A DNA stretch of 64,000 bases from JAXMCI01 sp046349435 (GTDB taxonomy: Bacteria > Pseudomonadota > Alphaproteobacteria > Dongiales > Dongiaceae), in NCBI GenBank assembly GCA_046349435.1, contig JAXMCI010000018.1:1-64000 (forward strand), read 5' to 3'. The position numbers and the translations under genes are program-made. The notes beneath the pieces are model-generated. The model saw nothing but the letters and a program-made list of their open reading frames with translations, had not been told where the DNA came from and did not search any database. This document shows positions 44,213-54,191 of the stretch, piece by piece. How positions within the stretch are numbered: position 1 is the stretch's first letter; every line of letters begins with the position of its first letter.

Positions 44213-44240
44213 GAGGGGCGCCTTCGTACCGGCGCTCCTC
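44213..44240 (+). terminator. Intercistronic hairpin between binding-protein and permease genes
   Basis: GAGGGGCGCC (44213-44222) pairs with GGCGCTCCTC (44231-44240) at nine of ten positions around an 8-base loop. There is no T-tract. It is placed as the hairpin after the other binding-protein gene at 6878, suggesting mRNA stabilisation or partial attenuation. Confidence 0.45.
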
Positions 44241-44261
44241 GATTGCGAGGACGGCGGCCGC

Positions 44262-45209
44262 ATGATCCGGCTGATCGTCCGCAGGCTGGCGGCCACCGTC
44301 CCGATCCTGCTCGGCGTCTCGGTGGTCGCCTTCCTGCTGATGCGCTTGGTCCCCGGCGACTTCACGCTGGTGCTGCTTGGCCCCTTCGCCACCCCGGAGC
44401 GGGTGGCGGCGCTGCGCGAATTCTACGGCCTCGACCAGCCGCTCTGGGTGCAGTATTGGCGTTGGCTGTCGGCCGTCCTCGCCGGAGATTTCGGCTTTTC
44501 CGTCGGCTATCGCGTCCCGGTCTCGCAAGTGCTGTGGGAGCGGGTCGGCAACTCCGGCATCCTCACCGCCTTCGCCGCCGCCCTGGCGATCCTCGGCGGT
44601 TTCGTCGGCGGGGTCGCCGCCGCGGTGCGCCGGCATTCCGCCTTCGACCGTCTGGCCACCATCGCCGCCCTGGTCCTGGCGAGCGCGCCCACCTTCTGGC
44701 TCGGCATCCTGTTGCTTTACGTCTTTGCGCTGCGCCTGCAATGGTTCCCGGCGATCGGCATGGTGTCGCCCGGCGGCCGCGGCAGCCTGCTCAACCTGCT
44801 GTGGCACGTGCCGCTGCCCTCGACCTGCGCCAGCGTCATCTCGATGGCCGTGATCTTCCGGCTGACCCGCTCCGGCCTGCTCGACGTGCTCGGGCAGGAC
44901 TATATCCGCGCGGCGCGCGCCCGCGGACTGTCGGAGCCCCGCATCGTCTTCAAGCACGCGGTCCGCAGCGTCGTGCCGCCGGTCATCAACATCAGCGGGC
45001 TGCAGGTCGGCTTCATCTTCGGCTCGGCCCTCTTCGCCGAGGTCATCTTCCAATGGCCGGGCATCGGGCTGCTGATGTACAACGCCATCCTCGCCCGTGA
45101 CGTGCCGGTGCTGCAGGCCGTGCTGCTGGTCATCGCGGTGCTATTCGTGCTGGTCAACCTGATCAGCGATCTGACCATCGCAGCGGTGACGCCGCAGGCC
45201 CGCCGCTGA
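44262..45209 (+). CDS. Dipeptide-type ABC transporter permease (DppB-like)
   Basis: A 315-residue permease with six predicted helices. The N-terminus (LIVRRLAATVPILLGVSVVAFLLMRLVPGD) is the characteristic DppB/OppB opening. The EAA loop is IRAARARGLSEPRIVFKHAV (about 217-236). FAEVIFQWPGIGLLMYNAI near the end is also diagnostic. It starts 69 bases after the binding-protein gene, beyond a hairpin, and its stop overlaps the next ATG (TGATG). Partner ATPases are encoded at 54192-55983. Confidence 0.93.
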   Translation: MIRLIVRRLAATVPILLGVSVVAFLLMRLVPGDFTLVLLGPFATPERVAALREFYGLDQPLWVQYWRWLSAVLAGDFGFSVGYRVPVSQVLWERVGNSGILTAFAAALAILGGFVGGVAAAVRRHSAFDRLATIAALVLASAPTFWLGILLLYVFALRLQWFPAIGMVSPGGRGSLLNLLWHVPLPSTCASVISMAVIFRLTRSGLLDVLGQDYIRAARARGLSEPRIVFKHAVRSVVPPVINISGLQVGFIFGSALFAEVIFQWPGIGLLMYNAILARDVPVLQAVLLVIAVLFVLVNLISDLTIAAVTPQARR

Positions 45210-46105
45210 TGAGCGCGGTCGATCTGCCCCGCCGCGCGGCTTCGCCGCGGCGCCGCTCCGAGGTCGTGCTGGCGCTGCGCGCCATGACCCGCGACCGGCT
45301 GGCCCTGGCCGGGCTGATCGTGCTGCTGCTGACGTTCCTGGTCGCGCTGCTGGCGCCGCTGCTCAGCCCCTACGATCCCTATGAGGCCCATCGTGCAGTT
45401 GGCCGGCTGGCGCCGCCGCTGACGCCCGGCCACCTGCTCGGCACCGACGGCCAGGCGCGCGACGTGTTGAGCCGCGTCATCTGGGGCAGCCGCGTCGCCA
45501 TCCCGACGGCGTTGATCCCGATCCTGGTCAGCTCGACCCTTGGCCTGGCGGTCGGCATTGCGGCGGGCTATTTCCGGGGCGTGGTGGCCGGCGTTCTGAT
45601 GCGTCTGCTCGACGTCATTTTCGCATTCCCCGGGGTGCTCCTCGCGGTCGCCATCGCTGCCATCCTCGGCGCCGGCATGACCAACGCGGTGCTCGCTATG
45701 AGCATCGTGCTGCTCCCGTTCGTCAGCCGCATCGTCTATGTCGAGACGGTGCGCGTCAGCCAGCAGGAATTCGTCCAGGCCGCCCGGCTGGCGGGCAGCT
45801 CGACCTGGGCCGTGCTGCGCGAGGAGGTGCTGCCCAACATCCTGAGCCCGGTGATCGTCTTCGGCACCACCTCGCTGGGCGGGATGCTGGTCCTGTCCGC
45901 CGGGCTCAGCTTCCTCGGCGTCGGCGTCCAGCCCCCGACTCCCGACTGGGGGATCATGGCCTCGGAGGGGAGGGTGGTGCTGCGCATCGCGCCCTGGATC
46001 TCGATCGTTCCCGGCCTGGTGGTGATCGTCGTCGCGGTCGCCTGCAACCTGGCCGGCGACGGCATCCGCGACGCCTTGGACCCGCGGCAGCGGCGCCGCC
46101 GCTGA
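45209..46105 (+). CDS. Dipeptide-type ABC transporter permease (DppC-like)
   Basis: A 298-residue permease of the DppC/OppC group, with the N-terminal helix at about 30-55 (LALAGLIVLLLTFLVALLAPLL) and the family segments GHLLGTDGQARDVLSRVIWG and GVLLAVAIAAILG. The EAA loop is FVQAARLAGSSTWAVLREEVLPN (about 187-209). GLSFLGVGVQPPTPDWG is the usual C-terminal signature. Its start overlaps the stop of the partner permease by one base. It is convergent with the LysR gene; only five bases separate the stop codons. Confidence 0.93.
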   Translation: MSAVDLPRRAASPRRRSEVVLALRAMTRDRLALAGLIVLLLTFLVALLAPLLSPYDPYEAHRAVGRLAPPLTPGHLLGTDGQARDVLSRVIWGSRVAIPTALIPILVSSTLGLAVGIAAGYFRGVVAGVLMRLLDVIFAFPGVLLAVAIAAILGAGMTNAVLAMSIVLLPFVSRIVYVETVRVSQQEFVQAARLAGSSTWAVLREEVLPNILSPVIVFGTTSLGGMLVLSAGLSFLGVGVQPPTPDWGIMASEGRVVLRIAPWISIVPGLVVIVVAVACNLAGDGIRDALDPRQRRRR

Positions 46106-46110
46106 GGGGG

Positions 46111-47022
46111 TCAGTCGACCTGATGGAAGGCGCCGTGCGCGCAAGCCAGACCGTGGGCGACCTCGGCGATGATGGGTGCGGCGGCGAGAAGGCTGGTCGT
46201 CGGGTAGGCCGTCACGAAGTGGTTCGGCTGCAGCGGCCGGCGGGTGCGGATGACCCGCAGCCGGCGGGCCGCCATCTCGTCCTTCACCGTGGCGGGTGCC
46301 AGCACGCTGATCCCGACCCGCGCGGTGGTCAGCCTTATGATGGTGGCGAGACTGCTGCAGCTGCTGATTCGCCCCGGCCGCGCGCCCTCCTCGCGGAACC
46401 ACCGCTCGATCATGACGTGCTGATGACTGCCGCGCGTGTGGGTGATGAGCGAGAATTGCGAAAGGTCGCGGGCGTTCTGGGGCTCCTGTCCGACCGGCAG
46501 GTCGGGATGCGCCATCCAGGCGAGATCGACGCTGCCCAGCGGCGCCACCGTGACGTCGAGATCGGACACCGGCCCGACCAGGAAGGCGAGGTCGATGCGA
46601 TGCTCGCGCAGCAGCCTCAGAAGATTCACGGTAAGGTCGATCTCGAGCTCGATGGCCAGCCCGGGATAGCGGTCGGCCAGAATGACCAGCAGCTCGGGGA
46701 GCCAGGTGAGCGCGATCGTATCGGCGACCCCGAGCCGCACTAAGCCGGTCAGCGCCGCCCGGTCGGCTACCCGCTGCTTGATCTCGCGGGAGAGGGTCAG
46801 CAGGCTGGTGGCGTACTCGACGAGATCGCGGCCGCGCGCGGTCAGCCGTGCACTGCGGGCCGAGCGGTCGAAGAGCTCGACGCCGAGCGTGCGCTCGAGC
46901 TGGCGCACGCGTGCCGAGACGCCGGGCTGCGTCGTATTGAGATGGTCCGCCGCGGCCTGGAAGCTGCCGAGCTTCACGACCCAATAGAAGGTCTCCACCT
47001 GGCGCAGGTTCAGGGTGTCCAT
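46111..47022 (-). CDS. LysR-type regulator of the importer/hydantoinase island
   Basis: A 303-residue LysR protein. The winged helix-turn-helix occupies about 5-64 (FQAAADHLNTTQPGVSARV); the effector-binding domain spans about 92-295 (VRLGVADTIALTWLPELL, FSLITHTRG). The gene sits between the two halves of the island. Its own upstream region, shared with the divergent hyuA-like gene, has a CATAAT-N6-TTATG site, and the same site precedes the importer operon. LysR proteins usually bind such T-N11-A sites, repress themselves and activate divergent genes when an effector binds. The effector is presumably a substrate of the encoded pathway. Confidence 0.93.
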   Translation of the reverse strand: MDTLNLRQVETFYWVVKLGSFQAAADHLNTTQPGVSARVRQLERTLGVELFDRSARSARLTARGRDLVEYATSLLTLSREIKQRVADRAALTGLVRLGVADTIALTWLPELLVILADRYPGLAIELEIDLTVNLLRLLREHRIDLAFLVGPVSDLDVTVAPLGSVDLAWMAHPDLPVGQEPQNARDLSQFSLITHTRGSHQHVMIERWFREEGARPGRISSCSSLATIIRLTTARVGISVLAPATVKDEMAARRLRVIRTRRPLQPNHFVTAYPTTSLLAAAPIIAEVAHGLACAHGAFHQVD

Positions 47023-47035
47023 CGGCGTCCCGGCT

Positions 47036-47052
47036 CATAATGTTTGGTTATG
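47036..47052. promoter_or_regulatory. LysR-type operator CATAAT-N6-TTATG (hydantoinase side)
   Basis: CATAATGTTTGGTTATG, with 5-base inverted arms CATAA/TTATG around seven bases, lies 13 bases upstream of the LysR ATG on one side and 22 bases before the hyuA -35 on the other. It would both repress lysR and activate the divergent operon. Confidence 0.75.
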
Positions 47053-47074
47053 TTTTCGGCCAACATCTTACATT

Positions 47075-47104
47075 TTGACGTGATATTGGGCGACTCCCTA
47101 TCGT
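47075..47104 (+). promoter_or_regulatory. Sigma-70-type promoter of the hydantoinase operon
   Basis: TTGACG (47075-47080) and TATCGT (47099-47104) are 18 bases apart. The predicted start near 47111 puts the LysR site at about -67. TTGACGTGAT and CTCCCTATC echo the importer promoter at 42424-42452. Confidence 0.58.
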
Positions 47105-47169
47105 CCACCGGCGCGACCGTCCGGGCATCGGATCGGCGGCGCGGGCCCGGGGCTAGCGGAGCGGCATGC

Positions 47170-49311
47170 GTGTCACCAGTGCGGAAGGCAGGGGGAAACC
47201 CGGGAGGCGGCTACCGGATCGCCGCGGACGTCGGCGGCACCTTCACCGACATCGCCCTGGTCACCCGGGAGGACCGGATCGCCAGCCGCAAGGTCCGTTC
47301 CACCCCGGCCGACTATGCCGCTGCGGTGGTCGACGGCATCCTCTCCCTGCTCGACGAGGTCGGGGTGCGCCCCGACGAGATCGACGAGGTGCTGCATGGC
47401 TGCACCGTGGCGACCAATGCGATCCTCGAGGGCCGCGGCGCCAGCACCGCTCTCATCACCACGCGCGGCTTTCGCGACGTGCTCGAGCTGCGCCGCATCC
47501 GCATGCCGCGCCTCTACGACCCGCTGTGGCAGAAGCCGCGTCCTCTCGTGCCACGGCATCTCAGGCTGGAGGTGAGCGAGCGCCTCGGCGCCGACGGCTC
47601 GGTGGTGGCGCCTCTCAGCGAGCCCGACATCGCAGCGGCGATCGAGGTGCTCCGCCGCGAGCGGGTCGAGGCGGTCGCCATCGCCTATCTTCACGCCTAC
47701 GCCGACCCAGGCCACGAGCGGCGGACCGGGGAGCTCGTGCGGGCAGCGCTGCCCGACTGCTTCGTCACGCTGTCCTCGGAGGTGCTGCCCGAGATCCGCG
47801 AGTACGAGCGTACCAGCACGACGGTCATCAACGCCTATGTCGGACCGCCGGTGCGGCACTATATCGGCTCGCTGCTCGAGCGGCTCTCGGCGGCGGGCAT
47901 CTCGGGCCAGCTGCTGGTGATGCAGTCGAGCGGCGGCGTGCTCGACGCTGAGAGCGTCATGCGCACGCCGGTCAACATCGTCGAGTGCGGGCCCGCGGCC
48001 GGAGTCATCGGCGCCGTGCGCTTCGCCGAGGTCAGCCGCCGGCCCAACCTGATCACCCTCGACATGGGTGGCACCACCGCCAAGGCCTCGCTCGTCGAGA
48101 ACCTCTCGATCCTGCGCACCGACGAATACGAGGTCGGCGGCGGCATCTCGCTCAGCAGCCGTCTGGTCAAAGGCGGCGGCTACGCGCTGAAGACGCCGGT
48201 CATCGACATCTCGGAGGTCGGGGCCGGCGGCGGCAGCATCGTCTGGCTCGACCAGGGGGGGCAGCTCAAGGTTGGCCCGCACAGCGCGGGCGCCGAGCCG
48301 GGGCCGGCGTGCTACGGTCTCGGCGGCACCGAGCCGACGCTGACCGACGCCAACGTGGTGCTCGGCTATCTCAACCCGACCGCGATCGCCGGCGGCAGCG
48401 TCGCGATCGACCGCGACCGCGCCTGGCGGGCGATCGAGGAGAGGATCGCCGGACCGCTCGGGCGACCGGTGCTGGAGGCCGCCTTCGGCGCGCATGTCGT
48501 GGCCAACGCCACGATGATCCGCGCGGTCAAGACGGTCACCACCTATCGCGGTCGCGATCCCCGCGACTTCGCCCTGCTGGCCTTCGGCGGCAATGGCGGC
48601 ATCAACGGCATCGAGCTGGCGCGCGCCCTGCAGATCGGCACGGTGATCATCCCGGGGGCCGCGGGCATCTTCAGCGCGGTGGGGCTGCTGTTCTGCGACA
48701 TCGGCCTGACCCGCTCGCGGGCCCTGGTGCGGGCGCTGGACCGGGTGAGCGCGGCGGAGCTGCTCGGGGTCGTCGAGACGCTCGAGACGGAGATCGCCGC
48801 GACCCTCGGCGTCGCCCGGGCCACGGTCCGATTCGAGCGCTCGGCCGACCTGCGCTATGCCGGGCAGGCCTTCGAGCTCACGGTGCGGCTGCCGGAGGCG
48901 CCGTCGCCGGAGGGGTTTGCCGCCGCCGCCCTGGCAGAAGCCTTCGAGAGCGAGCACGAGCGTACCTACGGCCATCGCTTCCCCGGCTTGCGTGCGGTCG
49001 AGATGGTCAGCCTGCGGGTCACCGGCACCCTGCCGGGCGATGCCCGCGAGCGCGCCGAGCGGGCCCGGCCATCGGCGCTCGCCGAGGTGGCCGCCGAGCG
49101 GCGGCGGATGGCCTATTTCGGCCCGGAGCACGGCAGTGTCGACACGCCGGTGATCGGGCGGAGCGCGCTGGCCGTCGCGCCGCTTCGCGGCCCGGTTATC
49201 GTCGAGGAGTACGACAGCACCGTCGTCGTGCCGCCTGGCTGTCGGGCCGGACTCGATCCGCGCGGCAACATCGAGGTGGCGATCGAAAATCTGCCCCCGG
49301 GGAACGCCTGA
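47170..49311 (+). CDS. hyuA: Hydantoinase A/5-oxoprolinase-type ATP-dependent subunit
   Basis: A 713-residue protein from the GTG at 47170 (GGAG eight bases upstream). The N-terminal Hydant_A_N part opens with the ATP-binding motif IAADVGGTFTDIAL, and the second phosphate loop is DMGGTTAKASL (about 298-308). GAGGGSIVW and SAGAEPGPACYG are highly conserved in the family. With HyuB it forms an ATP-hydrolysing enzyme that opens a cyclic amide (hydantoin, 5-oxoproline, a lactam) or carboxylates a ketone. The neighbouring deacylase and amidase favour cyclic amide or imide opening. The exact substrate cannot be read from sequence. hyuB starts one base after its stop. Confidence 0.9.
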   Translation: MSPVRKAGGNPGGGYRIAADVGGTFTDIALVTREDRIASRKVRSTPADYAAAVVDGILSLLDEVGVRPDEIDEVLHGCTVATNAILEGRGASTALITTRGFRDVLELRRIRMPRLYDPLWQKPRPLVPRHLRLEVSERLGADGSVVAPLSEPDIAAAIEVLRRERVEAVAIAYLHAYADPGHERRTGELVRAALPDCFVTLSSEVLPEIREYERTSTTVINAYVGPPVRHYIGSLLERLSAAGISGQLLVMQSSGGVLDAESVMRTPVNIVECGPAAGVIGAVRFAEVSRRPNLITLDMGGTTAKASLVENLSILRTDEYEVGGGISLSSRLVKGGGYALKTPVIDISEVGAGGGSIVWLDQGGQLKVGPHSAGAEPGPACYGLGGTEPTLTDANVVLGYLNPTAIAGGSVAIDRDRAWRAIEERIAGPLGRPVLEAAFGAHVVANATMIRAVKTVTTYRGRDPRDFALLAFGGNGGINGIELARALQIGTVIIPGAAGIFSAVGLLFCDIGLTRSRALVRALDRVSAAELLGVVETLETEIAATLGVARATVRFERSADLRYAGQAFELTVRLPEAPSPEGFAAAALAEAFESEHERTYGHRFPGLRAVEMVSLRVTGTLPGDARERAERARPSALAEVAAERRRMAYFGPEHGSVDTPVIGRSALAVAPLRGPVIVEEYDSTVVVPPGCRAGLDPRGNIEVAIENLPPGNA

Positions 49312-49312
49312 C

Positions 49313-51052
49313 ATGCGCAACCGCATCGATCCGGTCCGCCTCGAGGTGCTGAAGAACGGCTTCGACACCATCGCCGACGAGATGGCGCTGATCCTGATGC
49401 GCACCGCCTATTCCTCGATCGTGCGCGACTCGATGGACTACTCGACGGCGATCTGCGACCGCCAGGGGCGCACCCTGGCGCAGGGCCTGACCACCCCGCT
49501 TCACCTCGGCAGCTTCCACGACGCGCTTGCGCATCTGGTGGCCGAGTACGGCGCCACCGCGGCTCCGGGCGACGTCTTCATCGGCAACGACCCCTATGTC
49601 GCGGCCGGACAGCATCTCCCCGACATCTACATCATCCGCCCGGTGTTTCTCGCCGACCGGCTCTGCGGCTGGGCGACGACGCTCGCCCACCATGCCGATG
49701 TCGGCGGCATCATCCCGGGAAGCAACGCGCTGGGCGCCACCGAGATCTTCCAGGAGGGGCTGCGGCTCCCCTTCCTCAAGCTCTATGAGCGCGGCGTGCG
49801 CAACGACGCGATCTGGCGCATCGTCGAAACCAATGTCCGGGTGCCCACGCTGGTGCTGGGCGACCTCGAGGCGCAGATCGTGGCGGCCGGCATCGGCGAG
49901 CAGAAATATCGCGAGCTCTACGGCTCGGTGGCGGCCGACGAGATGGAGGCCTACATCGCCGAGCTCCACGACTATGCCGAGCGGCTGGCCCGCCGCGAGA
50001 TCGCCGCCCTGCCGGACGGCACCTACCGGTTCACCGACCAGATCGACGGGCTGGGCGAGGCGCCCAGGCCGATCGTCTTCAAGGTGGCGGTGACGATCGC
50101 CGGCGAGGAGATCGTCATCGACTGGGCGGGCACCTCGCTGCAGGTGGAGGGTGGCGTGAACGCGCCGGTGCCGTTCACCAAGGCTGCCGCCTACGCGGCG
50201 ATCCGGTCGGTGATGCGGGCCGAGATTCCCAACTGCCACGGCTTCACCCGGCCGATCAGGGTCGAGGCGCCGCTCGGCACGGTGGTCAACCCGACCAGCC
50301 CGGCGGCCTGCGGGGCGCGGGGAATCACCGGCTTCCGGATGATCGACTGCATCTTCGGCGCGCTCGCGGCGGCCTGCCCCGACCGCGTTCCGGCCGACGG
50401 CAGCGGCGGCTCGACCCTGCCGACCTTCGCCGGCCGCAACGAGCGCGGGCCGTTCGTGCTCAGCGAGACCCTGATGGGTAACTGGGGCGGCACCATGCGC
50501 CATGACGGGCAGGAGGGCGTGCCGCACATGGGCGCCAACCAGTCCAACGTGCCGATCGAGCTGATCGAGCTCGACTACCCCATCCGCATCGAATCCTACG
50601 GCTTCGTTTGCGACAGCGGCGGGCCGGGCCAGCATCGCGGCGGGCTGGCGATCATGCGCGAGTACCGCATGCTGCAGGACAATGTCCTGCTCTCGGTGCG
50701 CTCCGACAAGCGGGCCGAGCCGCCGCACGGCCTGGCCGGCGGGCGTTCCGGCACGCCCTCGCAGAACCTGGTCAATCCCGGGTCGGGCGAGAGGCAGCTG
50801 CCGGTCCTCACGATCGAGCCGGTGCGGCTGCGGCGGGGCGACCTGTTCCGGCACGTCATGGCCGGGGCGGGCGGCTGGGGCCCGCCGCGGCGCCGCGATC
50901 CGCGGGCGGTCCTGGCCGACGTGACGGCCGGAAAGGTCAGCATCGAGCAGGCGCGGGCGGCCTATGGCGTGGCCATCCGGCCGGGACCCCCGCCGACGCT
51001 CGACGAGGTCGCGACCGCCGCGCTGCGCCGGGACGGCGATGCCGGTGCCTGA
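49313..51052 (+). CDS. hyuB: Hydantoinase B/5-oxoprolinase-type subunit
   Basis: A 579-residue partner of the preceding subunit. The family opening DPVRLEVLKNGFDTIADEMALIL is complete. Further landmarks are MDYSTAICDRQG, VFIGNDPYVAAGQHLPDIY, TLAHHADVGG (histidines likely bind metal), GGGINAPV-like segment VEGGVNAPVPF and the C-terminal DSGGPGQHRGGLA. It acts with HyuA in ATP-dependent hydrolysis of a cyclic amide. The last 14 bases overlap the start of the deacylase gene. Confidence 0.92.
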   Translation: MRNRIDPVRLEVLKNGFDTIADEMALILMRTAYSSIVRDSMDYSTAICDRQGRTLAQGLTTPLHLGSFHDALAHLVAEYGATAAPGDVFIGNDPYVAAGQHLPDIYIIRPVFLADRLCGWATTLAHHADVGGIIPGSNALGATEIFQEGLRLPFLKLYERGVRNDAIWRIVETNVRVPTLVLGDLEAQIVAAGIGEQKYRELYGSVAADEMEAYIAELHDYAERLARREIAALPDGTYRFTDQIDGLGEAPRPIVFKVAVTIAGEEIVIDWAGTSLQVEGGVNAPVPFTKAAAYAAIRSVMRAEIPNCHGFTRPIRVEAPLGTVVNPTSPAACGARGITGFRMIDCIFGALAAACPDRVPADGSGGSTLPTFAGRNERGPFVLSETLMGNWGGTMRHDGQEGVPHMGANQSNVPIELIELDYPIRIESYGFVCDSGGPGQHRGGLAIMREYRMLQDNVLLSVRSDKRAEPPHGLAGGRSGTPSQNLVNPGSGERQLPVLTIEPVRLRRGDLFRHVMAGAGGWGPPRRRDPRAVLADVTAGKVSIEQARAAYGVAIRPGPPPTLDEVATAALRRDGDAGA

Positions 51053-52622
51053 CCCGATGATCCTGCGCGGCGGCATGATCGTCGACGGCACCGGCCGGCA
51101 CGAGCCGGAGATCGCCGACCTCCTGGTTCGCGACGGCCGGATCGCCGCCATCGGCCGGCTCGAGCCCATCGACGGCGCGGAGCAGCTCGACGTGTCAGGC
51201 CTGGTCGTGGCGCCGGGATTCATCGATCTGCACAGCCACTCCGACTTCACGCTGCTGGTCGATCCCCGTGCGGTCAGCCAGATCCGGCAGGGCGTGACGA
51301 CCGAGATCGTCGGCAATTGCGGCTATGGCTGCTGCCCGATCGGCGATCCTGCCCTGGCGCGGGAGGCGATCTACGGCTTCACGCCTGAGCATCCCCTCAC
51401 CTGGCGCGACGCCGCCGGCTATCTCGCCGCGCTGCGCGCGGCCGGGCCGGCGGTCAATGTCATGACCCTGGTGCCGAACGGCCAGCTGCGGCTGGCGGTG
51501 CTCGGCATCGCCGACCGGGCGGCCCGGCCGGAGGAGGTCGCGGCGATGGCGGCGCTGCTCGAGGGCGCGCTCGACCAGGGCGCGGCGGGATATTCGACCG
51601 GGCTCGAATATGCGACCGAATCCGGCGCGTCGGAGGCCGAGGTCACGGCGCTCTGCCGGGTGGCGGCGGCCCGCGACGGGCTCTACGCCACCCATACGCG
51701 CAACCGCGACGAGGGCGCGCTCGAGGCGATCGGCGAGGCGCTGCGCACCGCGGCGCGGACCGGGGCCCGGCTGCAGGTCTCGCACATCACCCCGCGCCGC
51801 GGGCTCGCAATGGCGGAGCAGGCCATCGCCATGGTCGACCGGGCGCGGCAGGAAGGGCTCGACGTCGCCTTCGACATGCACACCCGGCTGTTCGGAACGA
51901 CCTACCTGAAGACGCTGCTGCCGCTCTCGGTGCTGGCCGGCGGCACCGATGCGGTGGTCCGCCGCCTCCGCGACCCGGCCGAGCGCGACCGCATCCGCGG
52001 CCATCGCAGCCTGATCGCGGCGGTGGGCGACTGGAGCAAGGTGGTCCTGATGGACAGCCCGTCCTTCCCCGAGCTCGAGGGCGAGGACTTCGCGGCGCTG
52101 GCGCGGCGCTGGGGGAAGCCGCCGCTCGACTGCGCCCTTGACGTCCTGCTCGCCGACTGCGACCAGATTCACCGTCCCATGGTGCGGCTGCGAACCTACA
52201 CGGAAGAGGAGCTGATGCTGACCTACCGGCATCCCCTCTGTGCGATCGGATCGGATGCCACGGCGCTGGCCCCCGACGGGCCGCTGGCGGGCTCGGTATT
52301 CCATGGCGCCTACAGCTGGGCCGCATGGTTCTTCCGGCGCGCCGTCCGGGAGACCGGGCTGCTGTCGCTGCGCGAGGCGATTCACCGTCTGACCGGCCTG
52401 CCGGCCGAGCGCATGCGGCTCTCCGGACGCGGCCGGCTCGCGGTCGGCGCGCGGGCCGACATCGCCGTGCTGGATCCCGCCCGGTTCGGCGAGCGGGCCA
52501 CCGTCGCCGAGCCGAACCGCGTTGCCGAGGGCATGGTCCACGTGCTGGTCAACGGCGTCCCTGCGCTGCGCGACGGCGCGGCGACCGGGCATCGGGCCGG
52601 CGAGGTCCTGCAGGCCGGCTGA
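51039..52622 (+). CDS. N-acyl-D-amino-acid deacylase-type amidohydrolase
   Basis: A 527-residue amidohydrolase. The ATG at 51039 overlaps hyuB; an ATG at 51057 is the alternative. The metal motif is GFIDLHSHSDF (HxH, about 63-73). The D-aminoacylase cysteine ligand region is GNCGYGCCP. Later metal-site histidines are in THTRNRD and QVSHI, and the catalytic Asp lies in IGSDATAL. The C-terminal GRGRLAVGARADIAVLDP is typical of the superfamily. D-aminoacylases remove acyl or carbamoyl-like groups from D-amino acids, which would act on the ring-opened product of HyuAB. Dihydropyrimidinase-like activity is less likely. Confidence 0.87.
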   Translation: MPVPDPMILRGGMIVDGTGRHEPEIADLLVRDGRIAAIGRLEPIDGAEQLDVSGLVVAPGFIDLHSHSDFTLLVDPRAVSQIRQGVTTEIVGNCGYGCCPIGDPALAREAIYGFTPEHPLTWRDAAGYLAALRAAGPAVNVMTLVPNGQLRLAVLGIADRAARPEEVAAMAALLEGALDQGAAGYSTGLEYATESGASEAEVTALCRVAAARDGLYATHTRNRDEGALEAIGEALRTAARTGARLQVSHITPRRGLAMAEQAIAMVDRARQEGLDVAFDMHTRLFGTTYLKTLLPLSVLAGGTDAVVRRLRDPAERDRIRGHRSLIAAVGDWSKVVLMDSPSFPELEGEDFAALARRWGKPPLDCALDVLLADCDQIHRPMVRLRTYTEEELMLTYRHPLCAIGSDATALAPDGPLAGSVFHGAYSWAAWFFRRAVRETGLLSLREAIHRLTGLPAERMRLSGRGRLAVGARADIAVLDPARFGERATVAEPNRVAEGMVHVLVNGVPALRDGAATGHRAGEVLQAG

Positions 52623-52642
52623 CCCGACCAGAAGGTTCCGCC

Positions 52643-54191
52643 ATGGCCCGACGACGCCTCTCCGGATTCATCCGCCGCCCCAGCCTGGAGACGGTCCGCC
52701 GGCTCGCCGCGGCCGAGCATCTCGATCTCGACGACGCCGCGGCGGCCGAGCTCGGCGACAACGTGAACACCATGCTGGCGCTGCTCGACCGCCTCGATGA
52801 CCTGCCGCAACCCGAGACCCCGCTGCGCTATCTCGAGCGCGACCCCGGAGGGCGGCCGTCCGAGGCGGAGGATCCGCACAACGTCTTCATCCGCCGCTGC
52901 CGGGTCGAGGGGGCGCCCGCCGGCCTGCTGCGCGGCAAGCGGATCGGGCTCAAGGACAACATCAAGGTGGCGGGCGTGCCGATGACGAACGGCTCGCCCC
53001 TGATGCCGGGCTACGTCCCCGATGTCGACGCGACCGTGGTGCGCCGCCTGCTCGATGCCGGCGCCTCCATCGTCGCCAAGCTCAACATGGACGATTTCTC
53101 CTTCAGCGGCACCGGCGAGACCAGCTTCTTCGGCTGCGTGCTCAACCCGTGGAACACCGACTACTCGGCCGGCGGCTCCTCGAGCGGGGCCGGCGCGGCG
53201 GTGGCCGATGGATCGGTCGACATCGCGCTCGGCGTCGACAATGGCGGCAGCGGCCGCATTCCGGCCTCCTGGTGCGGCGTCGTCGGGCTCAAGGCGACGC
53301 ACGGGCTGATCCCCACCTTCGGGGTCACCTATCTCGACCACACCACGGATTTCGTCTGCCCGCTGGCCCGCAGCGTGGCCCACGTCGCCGCGACGCTGGA
53401 GGCGATCGCCGGCGACGATCCCGACGATGCGCAGTTCGTCCGCGGTCCGATCCCCGTCGAGCGCTACAGCGAGATGCTTGACGGCTCCCTCGCGGGCCGG
53501 CGCCTGGCGGTCGTCCGCGAGGGTTTCGCCGGCCCCTTCCTCGAGCCGGACGTCGAGGCGGCGGTCCGCGCCGCCCTGGCCGCGCTCGAGGCGCAGGGCG
53601 CCGTCTGCCGCGAGGTGTCGATACCCCTGTGGCCGGAGGCCCGCGCGATCTGGAACGGCTTCGTCGTCCATTCGCTGCTGGCCATGGTCGAATCCGGGCT
53701 GGAGGGCTTCAACCGCGGCGGGCGCTGCGACGCCGGGTGGCAATATGCGTTCGGCACGGCGCGGCGGGCCGGCGGCGCCAACCTGTTCCCGCCGGTGATG
53801 AAGACGCTGCTGGTGACGGGACGCTACCTGCGGGACGAGTATTTCGGGACCTACTTCTCGCGCGCCACCAACCTGCGGACCGTGCTGCGCCGGCAGGTCG
53901 ATGCGGTGCTCGCGGAGCATGACGCGCTGGTCACGCCGACGACGCCGATGAAGGCCTTCCGCCTGCTCGACCACAAGGTCAGCATGACCGAGGTCGTGCG
54001 CCAGCGCGCGGCCTCGATGACCCTCAATACCTATCCGACCAACGTGACGGGCCATCCTTCGCTGTCGATTCCCTGTGGCGTCGGCGAGAACCGGCTGCCG
54101 ATCGGGCTGCAGCTCGTCGGGCCGCGGTTCGGCGAGGCCGCCCTGCTCCGCCTCGGCCACCTCTATGAGCGCGTTCGCGGGCCGCTGCCCG

